Shown: positions 7,429 through 15,613 of the stretch, one piece after another
How positions within the stretch are numbered: position 1 is the stretch's first letter
How the letters are laid out: every line of letters begins with the position of its first letter
Assembly (NCBI GenBank): GCA_038259365.1
Contig: JBBSOW010000038.1
Coordinates: forward strand, 1-27,304
DNA length: 27,304 bases
Direction: 5' to 3'
Origin: JBBSOW01 sp038259365
GTDB lineage: Bacteria; Actinomycetota; Actinomycetes; Propionibacteriales; Propionibacteriaceae
The notes under the pieces: generated by a model
The model's database searches: none
Seen by the model: only the letters and a program-made list of their open reading frames with translations
What the model was told of the DNA's origin: nothing
Program-made: the position numbers and the translations under genes

Positions 7429-7758
7429 TTACTTACCGCGTAAGAGATCCAGCCTCTCGGCCAGCAACTCTTCTAACTCCGAAATAGAGCGTCGCTCGAG
7501 CAGCATGTCCCAGTGGGTGCGGACCGGCTTGGTTTCCTTCGGCTCGGCGACGACGCCATCGGTGCGCTTGGCGATGGCGCCGCAGCGCGGGCACTCCCAC
7601 TGGGTGGGTAGGTCCGCCTCCGCCGAGAACGTGATCGTGAAATGGTGCTCCCGCACGCAGTCGAACTCGATTTCCTGGCGGGCCGCAAACTCGATGCCCG
7701 CCTCATCCTCAAAACTTTTGGCTCCTAAGCCGGAGCCTCGCAATGCTCGATCAGCCAT
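7429..7758 (-). CDS. rbpA: RNA polymerase-binding protein RbpA
   Basis: 109 residues, the usual length. RbpA binds RNA polymerase and group 1/2 sigma factors and stabilises open promoter complexes; it is essential or near-essential in mycobacteria and confined to Actinomycetota. The start 'MADRALRGSGLGAKSFEDE' is the characteristic N-terminal tail. The core domain has 'IEFDCVREHHFTITFSAEAD' and 'WECPRCG' (the zinc-type cysteines are partly degenerate, as is common). The end 'KPVRTHWDMLLERRSISELEELLAERL' is the basic linker and sigma-interaction domain. GAAGGTGA lies shortly before the ATG. A sigma-R/SigH-like promoter lies 43 bases upstream. The neighbouring MFS, GDPD and PGPGW genes on the same strand agree with the rbpA neighbourhood I recall from other actinobacteria. 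Confidence 0.98.
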   Translation of the reverse strand: MADRALRGSGLGAKSFEDEAGIEFAARQEIEFDCVREHHFTITFSAEADLPTQWECPRCGAIAKRTDGVVAEPKETKPVRTHWDMLLERRSISELEELLAERLDLLRGK

Positions 7759-7800
7759 CAGATCACCTTCCCTAGCCGTGGACGGCCATGCGTTAGAGTC

Positions 7801-7826
7801 AACGCTCGAGTATCCTGGGATGTTCC
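7801..7826 (-). promoter_or_regulatory. Sigma-R/SigH-type promoter of rbpA
   Basis: On the minus strand GGAAC (7826-7822) is followed after exactly 18 bases by GTT (7803-7801). The sigma-R consensus is GGAAT-N18-GTT, and rbpA of Streptomyces coelicolor is a known sigma-R target, so the redox or thiol-stress control appears conserved. A TATAGT box further upstream (7855-7860, minus strand) may be a second, vegetative promoter. Confidence 0.55.
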
Positions 7827-7896
7827 CCTGGCCGATTACCCCGCCGCCGTTTCCACTATAGGGGGGCCTCGAACGGGCGGGCAGCGGGCCCCGGCG

Positions 7897-9240
7897 TCAT
7901 GGCGTCGATGATCGCAGGTCGACGGGTTTGCCCGGGGGAGACACGAAGAACAGCGCCACCGCGCCCATGACGAGCACGGCAGCGATCCCGACGATACCGG
8001 CCCTGGGCGCGTCGAACAGCCACGAGAAGAGCGCAAACAGGGCCGGGCCCAAGAACGACACGGCGCGGCCCGTGGTGGCGTAGAGCCCGAACATCTGGCC
8101 TTCGTGACCCACGGGGGCCATCCGAGCCAGGAAGGACCGCGACGCGGCCTGGGCGGGTCCGACCCACAGGGTCAACGCCAACCCGAAGATCCAAAACATG
8201 GTCTTGCCCTCGACGAAGAGCAGGATCGTCGAGGAGGTGATGAGCCCGGCCAAAGACACGTTGATGATGATCTTCGGCCCGACGCGGTCCTCGATGAAAC
8301 CGGCTGCGAGGGCACCCGCGGCGGCGACGATGTTGGCGGCGACGCCGAAGAGGATGACCTCGCCGGCGCTGAGGCCGTACACCGACTTGGCCAGCACGGC
8401 CCCGAAGGCGAACACCGAGACCAGCCCGTCGCGGTACAACGCGCTCGCGATGAAAAACTTCACGACGTTGCGATCGATGCGAAACAGCTCCACCAGGTCA
8501 AGCCAGAGCACCCTGTAGGACTGCACGAAGCTCGCCTGCTTGGGCGCGGCTTCGGTCACCTCGATCTCGGGCACCGCGATGAACAGGGGGATCGCGAACG
8601 CGCCGAACCAGGCCGCCGACACCAGCGCCACGAGACGGATGTTCAGCCCGCCCTCGCTGGTGACTCCCAACGTGTTGGGGTTGATGAACAGCACCAGCAC
8701 CCCCAGCAGCAACACGATGCCGCCGACATAGCCCATGGCCCAGCCGATGCCCGAGGCGCGGCCGACGGTGGCCGGTGTACTCACCTGCCGGAGCATGGCG
8801 TAGTAGGAGACCGAGGACAACTCGTTGAAGATGCTCACCAACCCGAGCAGCACCAGGCCGAGCAGTAGGTAATCGGGGTCCTGCTTGACGAAGACCATCG
8901 CCGAGGTCGTCAAGATCAGCATGACCGTCCACACGGCGAGGTTGCCCTTGCGTTTGCCACGGGCGTCGGCTCGCTGGCCCATGACCGGAGCCAGGACCGC
9001 GACCACCAGACCGGCTAGGCCGGTGGAGATGCTCAGCATGGTTTCCCCGGACAGCTCGCCCGGGGCCGGGTCCGCGACCGCCGTGGCGACGTAGACCGAG
9101 AAGACGAAGGAGATGATGACGGCGTTGATCGCCGCGCCGCCCCAATCGTAGAAGGCCCACGCGGCGAACCGTCCTCGCGATGGGGTTGACGATAAGGCTA
9201 GCGAATCACGCTGCTGCCGCGGCTGAGCCGTCACGGACAC
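7897..9240 (-). CDS. MFS transporter, Atg22/UMF1-like
   Basis: 447 residues with about 12 hydrophobic membrane segments. 'WAFYDWGGAAINAVIISFVF' near residue 28 is the hallmark start of the Atg22-like (vacuole effluxer) branch of the major facilitator superfamily. 'PVMGQRADARGKRKG' (about residues 84-98) is the cytoplasmic loop motif A between helices 2 and 3, and 'GWAMGYVGGIVLLL' is typical of helix 5. Members in yeast export amino acids from the vacuole; the bacterial substrate is unknown. GTG 9240 is the start, preceded by GGAAAGGA. It lies 52 bases after the GDPD gene on the same strand, so the two may be cotranscribed. Confidence 0.93.
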   Translation of the reverse strand: MSVTAQPRQQRDSLALSSTPSRGRFAAWAFYDWGGAAINAVIISFVFSVYVATAVADPAPGELSGETMLSISTGLAGLVVAVLAPVMGQRADARGKRKGNLAVWTVMLILTTSAMVFVKQDPDYLLLGLVLLGLVSIFNELSSVSYYAMLRQVSTPATVGRASGIGWAMGYVGGIVLLLGVLVLFINPNTLGVTSEGGLNIRLVALVSAAWFGAFAIPLFIAVPEIEVTEAAPKQASFVQSYRVLWLDLVELFRIDRNVVKFFIASALYRDGLVSVFAFGAVLAKSVYGLSAGEVILFGVAANIVAAAGALAAGFIEDRVGPKIIINVSLAGLITSSTILLFVEGKTMFWIFGLALTLWVGPAQAASRSFLARMAPVGHEGQMFGLYATTGRAVSFLGPALFALFSWLFDAPRAGIVGIAAVLVMGAVALFFVSPPGKPVDLRSSTP

Positions 9241-9292
9241 ATCCTTTCCCTGCCGATTCCGATGATCCCAGCAAATCGCCCCAGATGTGGGG

Positions 9293-10096
9293 TTAGCCAG
9301 GATCGTGCCAGAGCCCGCGCCGCTGCAGCACCCGTTTCAGCCCCTCGATGTTGTCACTGACCAACCCGTCGACGCCGAGATCGATCAGTTCTTCCATCTG
9401 AGCCTCCTCGTCGATGGTCCACACGTGGACCTGCTTGCCCGCCCGGTGAGCAGCCCGGATGAGCTGCGGCCGCACCAAGACCGTGTTTCGCCCGGCTATC
9501 GGCCACCGCAGGGGAAGCTGGAGGGCCTGGCCGGGAGAGTTCACCCACGACGTCAGGCCGCCACCGAACCGGTTCCAGAGGATGGCCGGACCGCTCACCG
9601 ACGTGGCCACGTCCGGCCCGGCGAGGCGCCGAAAGCGACGTAACCGCCGGGCGCCGAAGCTGCCGACGCAGACCCGATCCAACGCCCGGTGGGCGCTCAG
9701 GGTCGCATACAGCGGCTCCACCGCACCGGGGGCCTTGATGTCGATATTGAAGTTGTGGCCGGGGAAGGCCTCCAACAGCTCAGCGAACAGCGGGATGCGA
9801 TCGCGACCGCCGATGCGGGCCTTCGATACCTGCGACCAGGGCAACTCGTCGACCCGCCCGTGCCCGTCGGTGACCCGTTCGAGCCGCTCGTCGTGGAAGG
9901 CGATCAGCAACCCGTCGGAGGTGGCGTGCACGTCGGTCTCGAGATGGGTGTAGCCCAAAGCGGCGGCCGTCTCGAACGCGTGTACCGAGTTCTCGCGTCC
10001 CCGGTTGTCGGGGTGCATCGCACCGCCGCGATGGGCGAGGGCGATAAAGGGTGCGTCGAAGTAGCCGAACTCACCTCGGCGACGGTCAGCGGGCAT
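9293..10096 (-). CDS. Glycerophosphodiester phosphodiesterase family protein
   Basis: 267 residues from ATG 10096 (GTG 10102 is possible). GDPD enzymes hydrolyse glycerophosphodiesters to glycerol-3-phosphate and an alcohol in a TIM barrel. The catalytic and metal residues are in place: 'IALAHRGG' near residue 18, 'RENSVHAFETAAALGYTHLE' with the catalytic-site Glu, 'TDVHATSDG', 'AFHDERLERVTDGHG', and 'NIDIKAPGAVEPL'. The end 'VHVWTIDEEAQMEELIDLGV' then 'DGLVSDNIEGL' is standard. No signal peptide is seen, so it is likely cytosolic. It overlaps the end of the PGPGW gene by 11 bases, so translation is probably coupled. Confidence 0.95.
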   Translation of the reverse strand: MPADRRRGEFGYFDAPFIALAHRGGAMHPDNRGRENSVHAFETAAALGYTHLETDVHATSDGLLIAFHDERLERVTDGHGRVDELPWSQVSKARIGGRDRIPLFAELLEAFPGHNFNIDIKAPGAVEPLYATLSAHRALDRVCVGSFGARRLRRFRRLAGPDVATSVSGPAILWNRFGGGLTSWVNSPGQALQLPLRWPIAGRNTVLVRPQLIRAAHRAGKQVHVWTIDEEAQMEELIDLGVDGLVSDNIEGLKRVLQRRGLWHDPG

Positions 10097-10640
10097 GCAC
10101 ACCGGGGAGCTTGTCGAGCCACCCCGCGATACTGGTGGGCACCCAGGACGGGATGTCGAACAGGACCAGGCCGACGTAGCCAGCCAGCCAGAAGACGAGG
10201 AGAAGGATCACCCAGAACAGGAGTTGGGTGCGGATGGGCCAGGTCCGGTAGCGCCGTACCTGGCTCAAGAAGAACTGCATCAACTGCTGGGCCCATTCGA
10301 ACTCGCTCGCCCAGGTGGCCAGGCCCAACAAGATCAGGGGGATACCCCCAGGTCCAGGCAGCCAGCCCGTGGCCAAACCGGCGATGATGAGCAGGCTACC
10401 TAACAGTCCGACCCCGATCCGGTACACGAACGCTTGGCTCGGATTCTGCCGAATCCGCCGCCGCCAGGCCCAGCGGTCGTCGGTGGCGTCGAGGAACACC
10501 GGGACGTCCGCGGTAGCCCCGTGCCGCCGCGTCGACGAACGAGGTGCAGAAGCGGCGCCCGAATCGTCTCCCGGCGGTAACTCGTCCCTGGCAGGCTGCA
10601 CCCGACAAACTGTAGGCCAGGGGAGCAAGAACCGCGGCAT
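10086..10640 (-). CDS. PGPGW/TIGR02611-type small membrane protein
   Basis: 184 residues from ATG 10640, chosen because CGGAGG ends 5 bases before it; a GTG at 10673 would overlap the pdxY start. About 70 polar, probably disordered residues precede 'RRIRQNPSQAFVYRI'. Then come a membrane segment with the family motif 'ATGWLPGPGGIPLILLGLA', the amphipathic 'EFEWAQQLMQFFLSQVR', and a second hydrophobic hairpin 'LFWVILLLVFWLAGYVGLVL'. The function of the family is unknown. It is the first gene of a minus-strand run (PGPGW-GDPD-MFS), divergent from pdxY with only 32 bases between the starts. Confidence 0.88.
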   Translation of the reverse strand: MPRFLLPWPTVCRVQPARDELPPGDDSGAASAPRSSTRRHGATADVPVFLDATDDRWAWRRRIRQNPSQAFVYRIGVGLLGSLLIIAGLATGWLPGPGGIPLILLGLATWASEFEWAQQLMQFFLSQVRRYRTWPIRTQLLFWVILLLVFWLAGYVGLVLFDIPSWVPTSIAGWLDKLPGVHAR

Positions 10641-10672
10641 GGCAGCCTCCGGCACAGACTCGATCGGGCACA

Positions 10673-11536
10673 ATGTTGAACGTGCCCGCGATTTTGTCCA
10701 TCCAGTCCTCGGTCGCCTACGGCCACGCGGGGAACTCGGCGGCCACGTTCCCGCTCATGCGGCTCGGCGTAGAGGTGTGGCCGGTGTTGACCGTGCACTT
10801 CTCTAACCACACCGGCTACGAGTCATGGGCGGGCCCGATGCTGCGCCCCGCCGATGTCGAGGCCGTCGTGCACGGAATCGACGCTCGGGGCGTCTTGAGC
10901 CGATGCGACGCCGTCCTGTCGGGCTACCAGGGGGCTCCCGAGATGGGCCTGACCATCCTCGGAGCGGTCGAGCTCGTCAAGCAACGCAATCCCGAAGCCG
11001 TGTACTGCTGCGATCCGGTCATGGGCGATGTGGACCGAGGAGTCTACGTGGACGCGGGCATTCCCGGGCTGATGCGCAACCTCGTGCTGCCCGCCGCCGA
11101 CATTGCGACCCCCAACCACTTCGAGCTGGATCTGCTGACGCAGTCGGAAACGACGACGCTGGTGGAGGTCCTCGACGCGGTGCACCGGCTGCGCGCCATG
11201 GGCCCGGAAACGGTGCTGGTGACCAGCGTCCAGCACGATCGGACGGACCCCGGCACGGTCGAGATGCTGGCGGTCAACGGATCGGAGGCGTGGCGAGTGG
11301 TCACCCCGCTGATCGGGCATTCCTACTCCGGGACCGGGGACGTCACCACCGCGTGCTTCCTGGCGGCGATCCTCGCGGGAGAACCGCTCGGCGCGGCGCT
11401 GGGCCACACCGCCGCCAGAATCTACGGGCTGCTCGTGGCCACGGCAGCGGCGGACAGCGCCGAACTCTTGCTGGCGCAGGCCCAAGAGGAGTTCGTCCAC
11501 CCCCGGCGCGACTTTGCCGCCGAGCGGATCGGCTAG
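10673..11536 (+). CDS. pdxY: Pyridoxal kinase (PdxY type)
   Basis: 287 residues, the same length as E. coli PdxY. The enzyme phosphorylates pyridoxal to pyridoxal 5'-phosphate in the B6 salvage pathway. The N-terminus 'ILSIQSSVAYGHAGNSAATF' is diagnostic, followed by 'VHFSNHTGY', 'DAVLSGYQG', 'CDPVMGD', 'PNHFELDLLT' and 'VLVTSVQ'. The ribokinase-type anion hole near 'SGTGDVTTACFLA' supplies the catalytic Asp. No Shine-Dalgarno sequence is visible before ATG 10673. The stop TAG shares the palindrome CTAG with the stop of the convergent XRE-MurA gene, so the two genes overlap tail to tail by 4 bases. Confidence 0.97.
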   Translation: MLNVPAILSIQSSVAYGHAGNSAATFPLMRLGVEVWPVLTVHFSNHTGYESWAGPMLRPADVEAVVHGIDARGVLSRCDAVLSGYQGAPEMGLTILGAVELVKQRNPEAVYCCDPVMGDVDRGVYVDAGIPGLMRNLVLPAADIATPNHFELDLLTQSETTTLVEVLDAVHRLRAMGPETVLVTSVQHDRTDPGTVEMLAVNGSEAWRVVTPLIGHSYSGTGDVTTACFLAAILAGEPLGAALGHTAARIYGLLVATAAADSAELLLAQAQEEFVHPRRDFAAERIG

Positions 11537-13056
11537 TCGTTGAACGTCTGGATGTCGGCCCCGAGGAGGTTGAGCCGCTCGGGCAGATCCTCATAGCCGC
11601 GGTTGATCATGTAGGTGTTGCGCAACGTGGAGGTGCCGCGCGCCGCCAGCATCGCGAGCAGCAGGCAGACGGCGGGGCGCAGAGCCGGGGGACACACGAC
11701 GTCGTGGCCTCGCCAGTTCGTAGGGCCACGCACGATGAGGCGGTGCGGATCGAGCAGTTGCACCTCGGCGCCGAGCTTCGTCAGTTCGGCCAGGTGGATC
11801 GCGCGGTTCTCATACACCCAGTCGTGGATCATCGTCTCCCCGTCGGCGGTCGCGGCGATCACCGCGAAGAACGGCAGGTTGTCGATATTCAGCCCGGGAA
11901 ACGGCAGCGGATGGATCTTGTCACGCGGGGCGCGCAGCTTCGAGGGGTGGACGGTGATGTCAGCGAGGTGGGTGCGGCCGTTCCCGGATGCGTACCACTC
12001 GGTTTGGCTGTAGCGCAGACCCATTTCGTACAGGGTCGCCAGCTCGATCTCGAGGAACTCGATCGGCACCCGGCGGATCGTCAGCTCGGAACCGGTGACC
12101 ACCGCGGCGGTCAGCAGGCTCATCGCCTCGATGGGATCCTCCGAGGGGATGTAGGTGACGTCGCGTTCGATGCTCTCCACGCCGTGCACGGTGAGCGTCG
12201 TGGTGCCGATGCCGTCGATCCGCACGCCCAGCGCTTCGAGGAAGAAACACACGTCTTGCACCATGTAGTTCGGGCTGGCATTGCGCAGCACCGTCTTGCT
12301 CGGCGTCAGCGCTGCCGCCATCAGGGCGTTCTCGGTTACGGTGTCACCGCGCTCGGTGAGCACAACGTAGCGCTCGTCGTCGGTGGTGCGGGTGCTCGTG
12401 CATTGGTAGGCGCCCTCGGTGGCCACCACGTCCAACCCGAAGCGACGCAACACCTGCAGGTGCGGCTCGATCGTCCGGGCGCCCAGGTTGCAACCGCCGG
12501 CGTAGGGCAGCTCGAAGTAGGGGTAGAAGTGCAGCAGGGGGCCCAAGAACATGATGATGCTGCGGGTGCGACGCGCGGCCTCCTGGTCGATCGCGTCGAG
12601 GTCGAGCTGCTCGGGGCGAACGAGTTGCAGGTCCTTGCCCTTCCAGGTGTAGCGGACCCCGATGCTGGAGAGCACCTCGAGGATGCGGTTCACTTCCTCG
12701 ATCTGCGCGATCCCCTTGAAGGTGGTCCGGCCGCGGTTGAGCAGGGAGGCGCACAGCACACCGACGGCCGCGTTCTTCGACGAACGCACCTCGATCTCAC
12801 CCGACAGCCTGTTGCCGCCACGCACCCGCAGGTTCGTCGGCGGCGCTCCCACCGAGATGAGCTCGCTTTCCAGCGCAGCGGCGATCCGGTTGACCATCTC
12901 CAGGCTGAGATTCTGGTTGCCGGCCTCGATCCGATGCACCGCGCTCTGGCTGGTGCCCAACACCTCCGCGAGCGTGTTCTGGGTCATGCCGCGATGCTTG
13001 CGCGCGTCGCGGATCAGGCCGCCGATTCGGTCCAAAGAGGTTTCAGTCACGCCCAC
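11533..13056 (-). CDS. MurA-like enolpyruvyl transferase with N-terminal XRE helix-turn-helix
   Basis: 507 residues, about 85 longer than ordinary MurA. Residues 10-65 are a Cro/C1-type helix-turn-helix ('RDARKHRGMTQNTLAEVLG', 'SQSAVHRIEAGNQNLSLE'). Residues 75-507 form an EPSP synthase/MurA fold. Key MurA residues are kept: 'SSKNAA' (Lys94, Asn95), 'RRTRSIIMFLGPL', 'GGCNLGARTIEPHL' with the PEP-binding Cys189 and Arg193, 'FPGLNIDNLPFF' with Asp, 'ENRAIHLAEL' and 'LRPAVCLLLAMLA'. The enzyme part therefore looks active, transferring enolpyruvate to UDP-GlcNAc or a related sugar nucleotide, and the fusion could let it sense or regulate cell-wall precursors. GTG 13056 is the start; GTG 13050 is possible. 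Such fusions are annotated in other actinobacteria, where a normal murA usually also exists; none is in this window. Confidence 0.93.
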   Translation of the reverse strand: MGVTETSLDRIGGLIRDARKHRGMTQNTLAEVLGTSQSAVHRIEAGNQNLSLEMVNRIAAALESELISVGAPPTNLRVRGGNRLSGEIEVRSSKNAAVGVLCASLLNRGRTTFKGIAQIEEVNRILEVLSSIGVRYTWKGKDLQLVRPEQLDLDAIDQEAARRTRSIIMFLGPLLHFYPYFELPYAGGCNLGARTIEPHLQVLRRFGLDVVATEGAYQCTSTRTTDDERYVVLTERGDTVTENALMAAALTPSKTVLRNASPNYMVQDVCFFLEALGVRIDGIGTTTLTVHGVESIERDVTYIPSEDPIEAMSLLTAAVVTGSELTIRRVPIEFLEIELATLYEMGLRYSQTEWYASGNGRTHLADITVHPSKLRAPRDKIHPLPFPGLNIDNLPFFAVIAATADGETMIHDWVYENRAIHLAELTKLGAEVQLLDPHRLIVRGPTNWRGHDVVCPPALRPAVCLLLAMLAARGTSTLRNTYMINRGYEDLPERLNLLGADIQTFND

Positions 13057-13169
13057 GACTTTAACTCATAGCCGATATAAAGCGAACCCGTTGCCTGACC
13101 GCGCCTCGGAGTTGAGCCGTTTTCGGCGCGTCGAATCGGGGGCCGAGTGCGCACGAGGCGACGAATGCC

Positions 13170-13175
13170 TACAGT
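13170..13175 (+). promoter_or_regulatory. -10 box for leaderless lpdA transcript
   Basis: TACAGT (TANNNT) ends 7 bases before ATG 13183, and there is no Shine-Dalgarno sequence. This is the actinobacterial pattern in which transcription begins at the A of the start codon. Confidence 0.45.
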
Positions 13176-13182
13176 TGGCTCC

Positions 13183-14580
13183 ATGAGTGCACACTTTGAC
13201 GTCGTTGTCCTTGGCGCCGGACCCGGCGGGTACGTTGCCGCGATCAGGGCGGCCCAACTCGGTCTGAAGACCGCCATCATCGAAAAGCAGTATTGGGGCG
13301 GTGTCTGCCTCAACGTCGGGTGCATCCCGACCAAGGCGCTGCTGCGCAACGCCGAGCTCTCCCACATCTTCACCCACGAAGCCAAGACCTTCGGCATGAG
13401 CGGCGACGTCACGTTCGATTTCGGAGTCGCCTTCAAGCGTTCGCGTGGCGTCTCGGACCGGATGGTCAAGGGTGTGCACTACCTGATGAAGAAGAACAAA
13501 ATCACCGAGTTCGACGGCTGGGGCACCTTCACCGACGCCAAGACCATCGAGGTGGCCGGCGGTAAGGACGAGGAGACCCTCACCTTCGAGAACTGCATCA
13601 TCTCGGCCGGGGCCACCACCAAGATGCTGCCCGGTGTCGAGGTCAGCGAGAAGGTGGTGACCTACGAGGAGCAGATTCTGCTGGACGACCTGCCGGCGAA
13701 GATCGTGATAGCCGGATCGGGCGCCATCGGCGTCGAGTTCGCCTACATCATGGCCAACTATGGCGTGGACGTCACCATCGTGGAGTTCCTGGACCGGATC
13801 GTGCCGCTTGAGGATCCCGAGGTATCGGCAGAGCTGACCAAGGCCTACAAGAAGCTGGGCGTCAAGCTCATGACCAAGACCAAGGTCGAGAGCGTCGACG
13901 AGTCCGGTGACGGGGTCAAGGTAACGGTCAGCCCGGCCGATGGGGGAGAGTCCCAGGTCCTCGAGGCCGACAAGCTGCTCTCGGCGATCGGCTTCGCGCC
14001 GCGCACCGAGGGCTACGGCCTGGAAAAGACCGGAGTGGCCCTCACCGAGCGTGGGGCCATCGAGATCGACGACTTCATGCGCACCTCGGTCGAGAACATC
14101 TACGCCATCGGCGACGTCACGGCCAAGCTGATGCTGGCCCACACCGCCGAGGCGCAAGGCGTCGTGGCCGCCGAGACCATCGCGGGTGCCGAGACAATGG
14201 CCCTCAACTACGACATGATTCCCCGCGCCACCTACTGCCAACCCCAGATCGGCTCCTTCGGTTACACCGAGCAGCAGGCCAAGGACAAGGGCTTCGACGT
14301 CAAGGTCGCCAAGTTCCCCTTCAGCGCCAACGGCAAGGCTCACGGGCTCGGCGACGCCACCGGGTTCGTCAAGATCGTCGCCGAGGCCACCCACGGAGAG
14401 CTGCTCGGCGCTCACCTCATCGGCCACGACGTCACCGAGCTATTGCCAGAGCTGACCCTGGCCCAGCTCTGGGACCTCACCGCCCATGAGATCGGCCGCA
14501 ACGTGCACGCCCACCCAACCCTCTCCGAGGCCCTCAAGGAGGCCGTCGAGGGCATCGCCGGCCACATGATCAACCTGTGA
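13183..14580 (+). CDS. lpdA: Dihydrolipoyl dehydrogenase (E3)
   Basis: 465 residues from ATG 13183; the frame extends upstream to a GTG at 13147, but the family begins at 'MSAHFDVVVLGAGPGGYVAA'. The flavoprotein reoxidises lipoamide of 2-oxo-acid dehydrogenase complexes with NAD+. It has the FAD-binding GxGxxG, the redox disulfide 'GGVCLNVGCIP' (Cys42, Cys47), the NAD-binding 'IAGSGAIGVEFAYIMANYGV', the second FAD motif 'NIYAIGDVT', and the C-terminal catalytic pair His444/Glu449 in 'HAHPTLSEAL'. Stretches such as 'GVDVTIVEFLDR', 'AEAQGVVAAETIAGAET' and 'LLPELTLAQLWDLTA' recall mycobacterial LpdC. A lipoprotein gene starts on the last base of its stop codon. Confidence 0.97.
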   Translation: MSAHFDVVVLGAGPGGYVAAIRAAQLGLKTAIIEKQYWGGVCLNVGCIPTKALLRNAELSHIFTHEAKTFGMSGDVTFDFGVAFKRSRGVSDRMVKGVHYLMKKNKITEFDGWGTFTDAKTIEVAGGKDEETLTFENCIISAGATTKMLPGVEVSEKVVTYEEQILLDDLPAKIVIAGSGAIGVEFAYIMANYGVDVTIVEFLDRIVPLEDPEVSAELTKAYKKLGVKLMTKTKVESVDESGDGVKVTVSPADGGESQVLEADKLLSAIGFAPRTEGYGLEKTGVALTERGAIEIDDFMRTSVENIYAIGDVTAKLMLAHTAEAQGVVAAETIAGAETMALNYDMIPRATYCQPQIGSFGYTEQQAKDKGFDVKVAKFPFSANGKAHGLGDATGFVKIVAEATHGELLGAHLIGHDVTELLPELTLAQLWDLTAHEIGRNVHAHPTLSEALKEAVEGIAGHMINL

Positions 14581-15581
14581 TGGCCCTCGCTTTGCCGCGC
14601 CGCGCCTGGACCAGGCGGCTCGCGGCCTTCGCCAGCGTCGCCGTGCTCGTGACCGCGGCCGCCTGCGGCGCCTCCCCGTCGAGCGCGCCGGCGCCCGAAC
14701 AGAGGGCCGCCTCGGAGACTCCAGGCGCCAGCGCTCCCGCCCCCGAGGCGCCCACGCCGACGCCCAGCCCGACCCCCGAGCAGCTGGAACTTCCCCGGGG
14801 CGGCACCGAGATCTTTCCGGACTACCGGTTGTTCGGCTACTCCGGCGCGCCCGATGCCCCCGGTCAGGGCCGCCTCGGCATCGGCAACCTCAACAAGCGG
14901 GTTGTCGAGATGGAAAAGCGCGCGAAGCCCTACAAGGGCGGGCGCGAGATCCTGCCGGTAATGGAGCTCATCGCCACCACGGTGCACTCCACGCCCGGCA
15001 AGGACGGGATGTATCGCACGCGTATCGAAGACAAGGTCGTCAAGCAGTGGCTGAAGACGGCCCGCAAGAACGAGGCCATCTTGTTGCTCAACATCCAGCC
15101 CGGCCGGGCCGACTTCATCGACGAGGTGAAGGTGTACGAGAAGTGGCTCAAGGAGCCCGACGTCGGTCTGGCGCTCGATCCCGAATGGGCCATCGGCAAG
15201 GGACAGGTTCCCGGCCGCGTGTTCGGTAAGACCACGGGCAAGGAGCTCAACGGCGTAGCCAAGTGGACTGCCGACCTGGTCGAGGAGAACAACCTGCCCG
15301 AAAAGGTGATCGTCTACCACCAGCTGCGCGCGGACGTGGTGAACAAGGAGGGCGGGCTGAAAGAACACGAGGGCGTCGTGCTCGTGAAGTCGATTGACGG
15401 CATCGGGCCTCCGGGAGCCAAGGTCGAACTCTACAAGCGCATCATGAAGGACGCGCCGAAGTTCGTCAGCCCCGGCTTCAAACTGTTCTACGAAGAGGAC
15501 GCCGAGGGCGCCAGCCGCCTGATGACCTCCAAGGAGGTCATGGCCCTCAAGCCTCGCCCCGAGTACATCCTGTTCGAGTGA
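14580..15581 (+). CDS. Putative surface lipoprotein, TIM-barrel-like, unknown function
   Basis: 333 residues from ATG 14580. The ATG overlaps the lpdA stop by one base (TGATG), so translation is coupled. Arg-rich start, hydrophobic segment and 'VTAAACGAS' form a lipoprotein signal (acyl-Cys near residue 30, though the lipobox is Ala-rich). A Pro/Ala/Ser/Thr linker of about 45 residues follows, typical of a wall-spanning tether. The domain from 'TEIFPDYRLFGYSG' onward includes 'ILPVMELIATTVHSTPGKDG', 'AILLLNIQPGRADFIDEV', 'DVGLALDPEWAIGKGQVPG', 'VIVYHQLRADVV' and 'GFKLFYEEDAEGASRLM'. The alternating strands with acidic ends resemble a glycosidase-type barrel. I recall similar uncharacterised actinobacterial proteins but no function. 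A strong terminator follows. Confidence 0.85.
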   Translation: MALALPRRAWTRRLAAFASVAVLVTAAACGASPSSAPAPEQRAASETPGASAPAPEAPTPTPSPTPEQLELPRGGTEIFPDYRLFGYSGAPDAPGQGRLGIGNLNKRVVEMEKRAKPYKGGREILPVMELIATTVHSTPGKDGMYRTRIEDKVVKQWLKTARKNEAILLLNIQPGRADFIDEVKVYEKWLKEPDVGLALDPEWAIGKGQVPGRVFGKTTGKELNGVAKWTADLVEENNLPEKVIVYHQLRADVVNKEGGLKEHEGVVLVKSIDGIGPPGAKVELYKRIMKDAPKFVSPGFKLFYEEDAEGASRLMTSKEVMALKPRPEYILFE

Positions 15582-15613
15582 CGCTCCCGCAGGCTTGCAT
15601 CTGACGACGGCAG

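Noticed and set aside
8104..8868. Long plus-strand open frame of 254 codons opposite the MFS gene
   Set aside because: It is a shadow of the minus-strand membrane protein: its composition is Gly/Asp/His/Gln-rich with no fold, and the opposite strand has clear transmembrane segments and family motifs.
10825..13071. 748-codon plus-strand open frame across pdxY and the XRE-MurA gene
   Set aside because: It is out of frame with pdxY and antisense to the MurA gene, and its product is Arg/Gly/His-rich low-complexity sequence. Such long spurious frames are common in high-GC DNA.
13066..14427. 453-codon minus-strand frame opposite lpdA
   Set aside because: lpdA is certain from the redox disulfide and His/Glu pair; the antisense frame is Leu/Gly/Asp-rich shadow.
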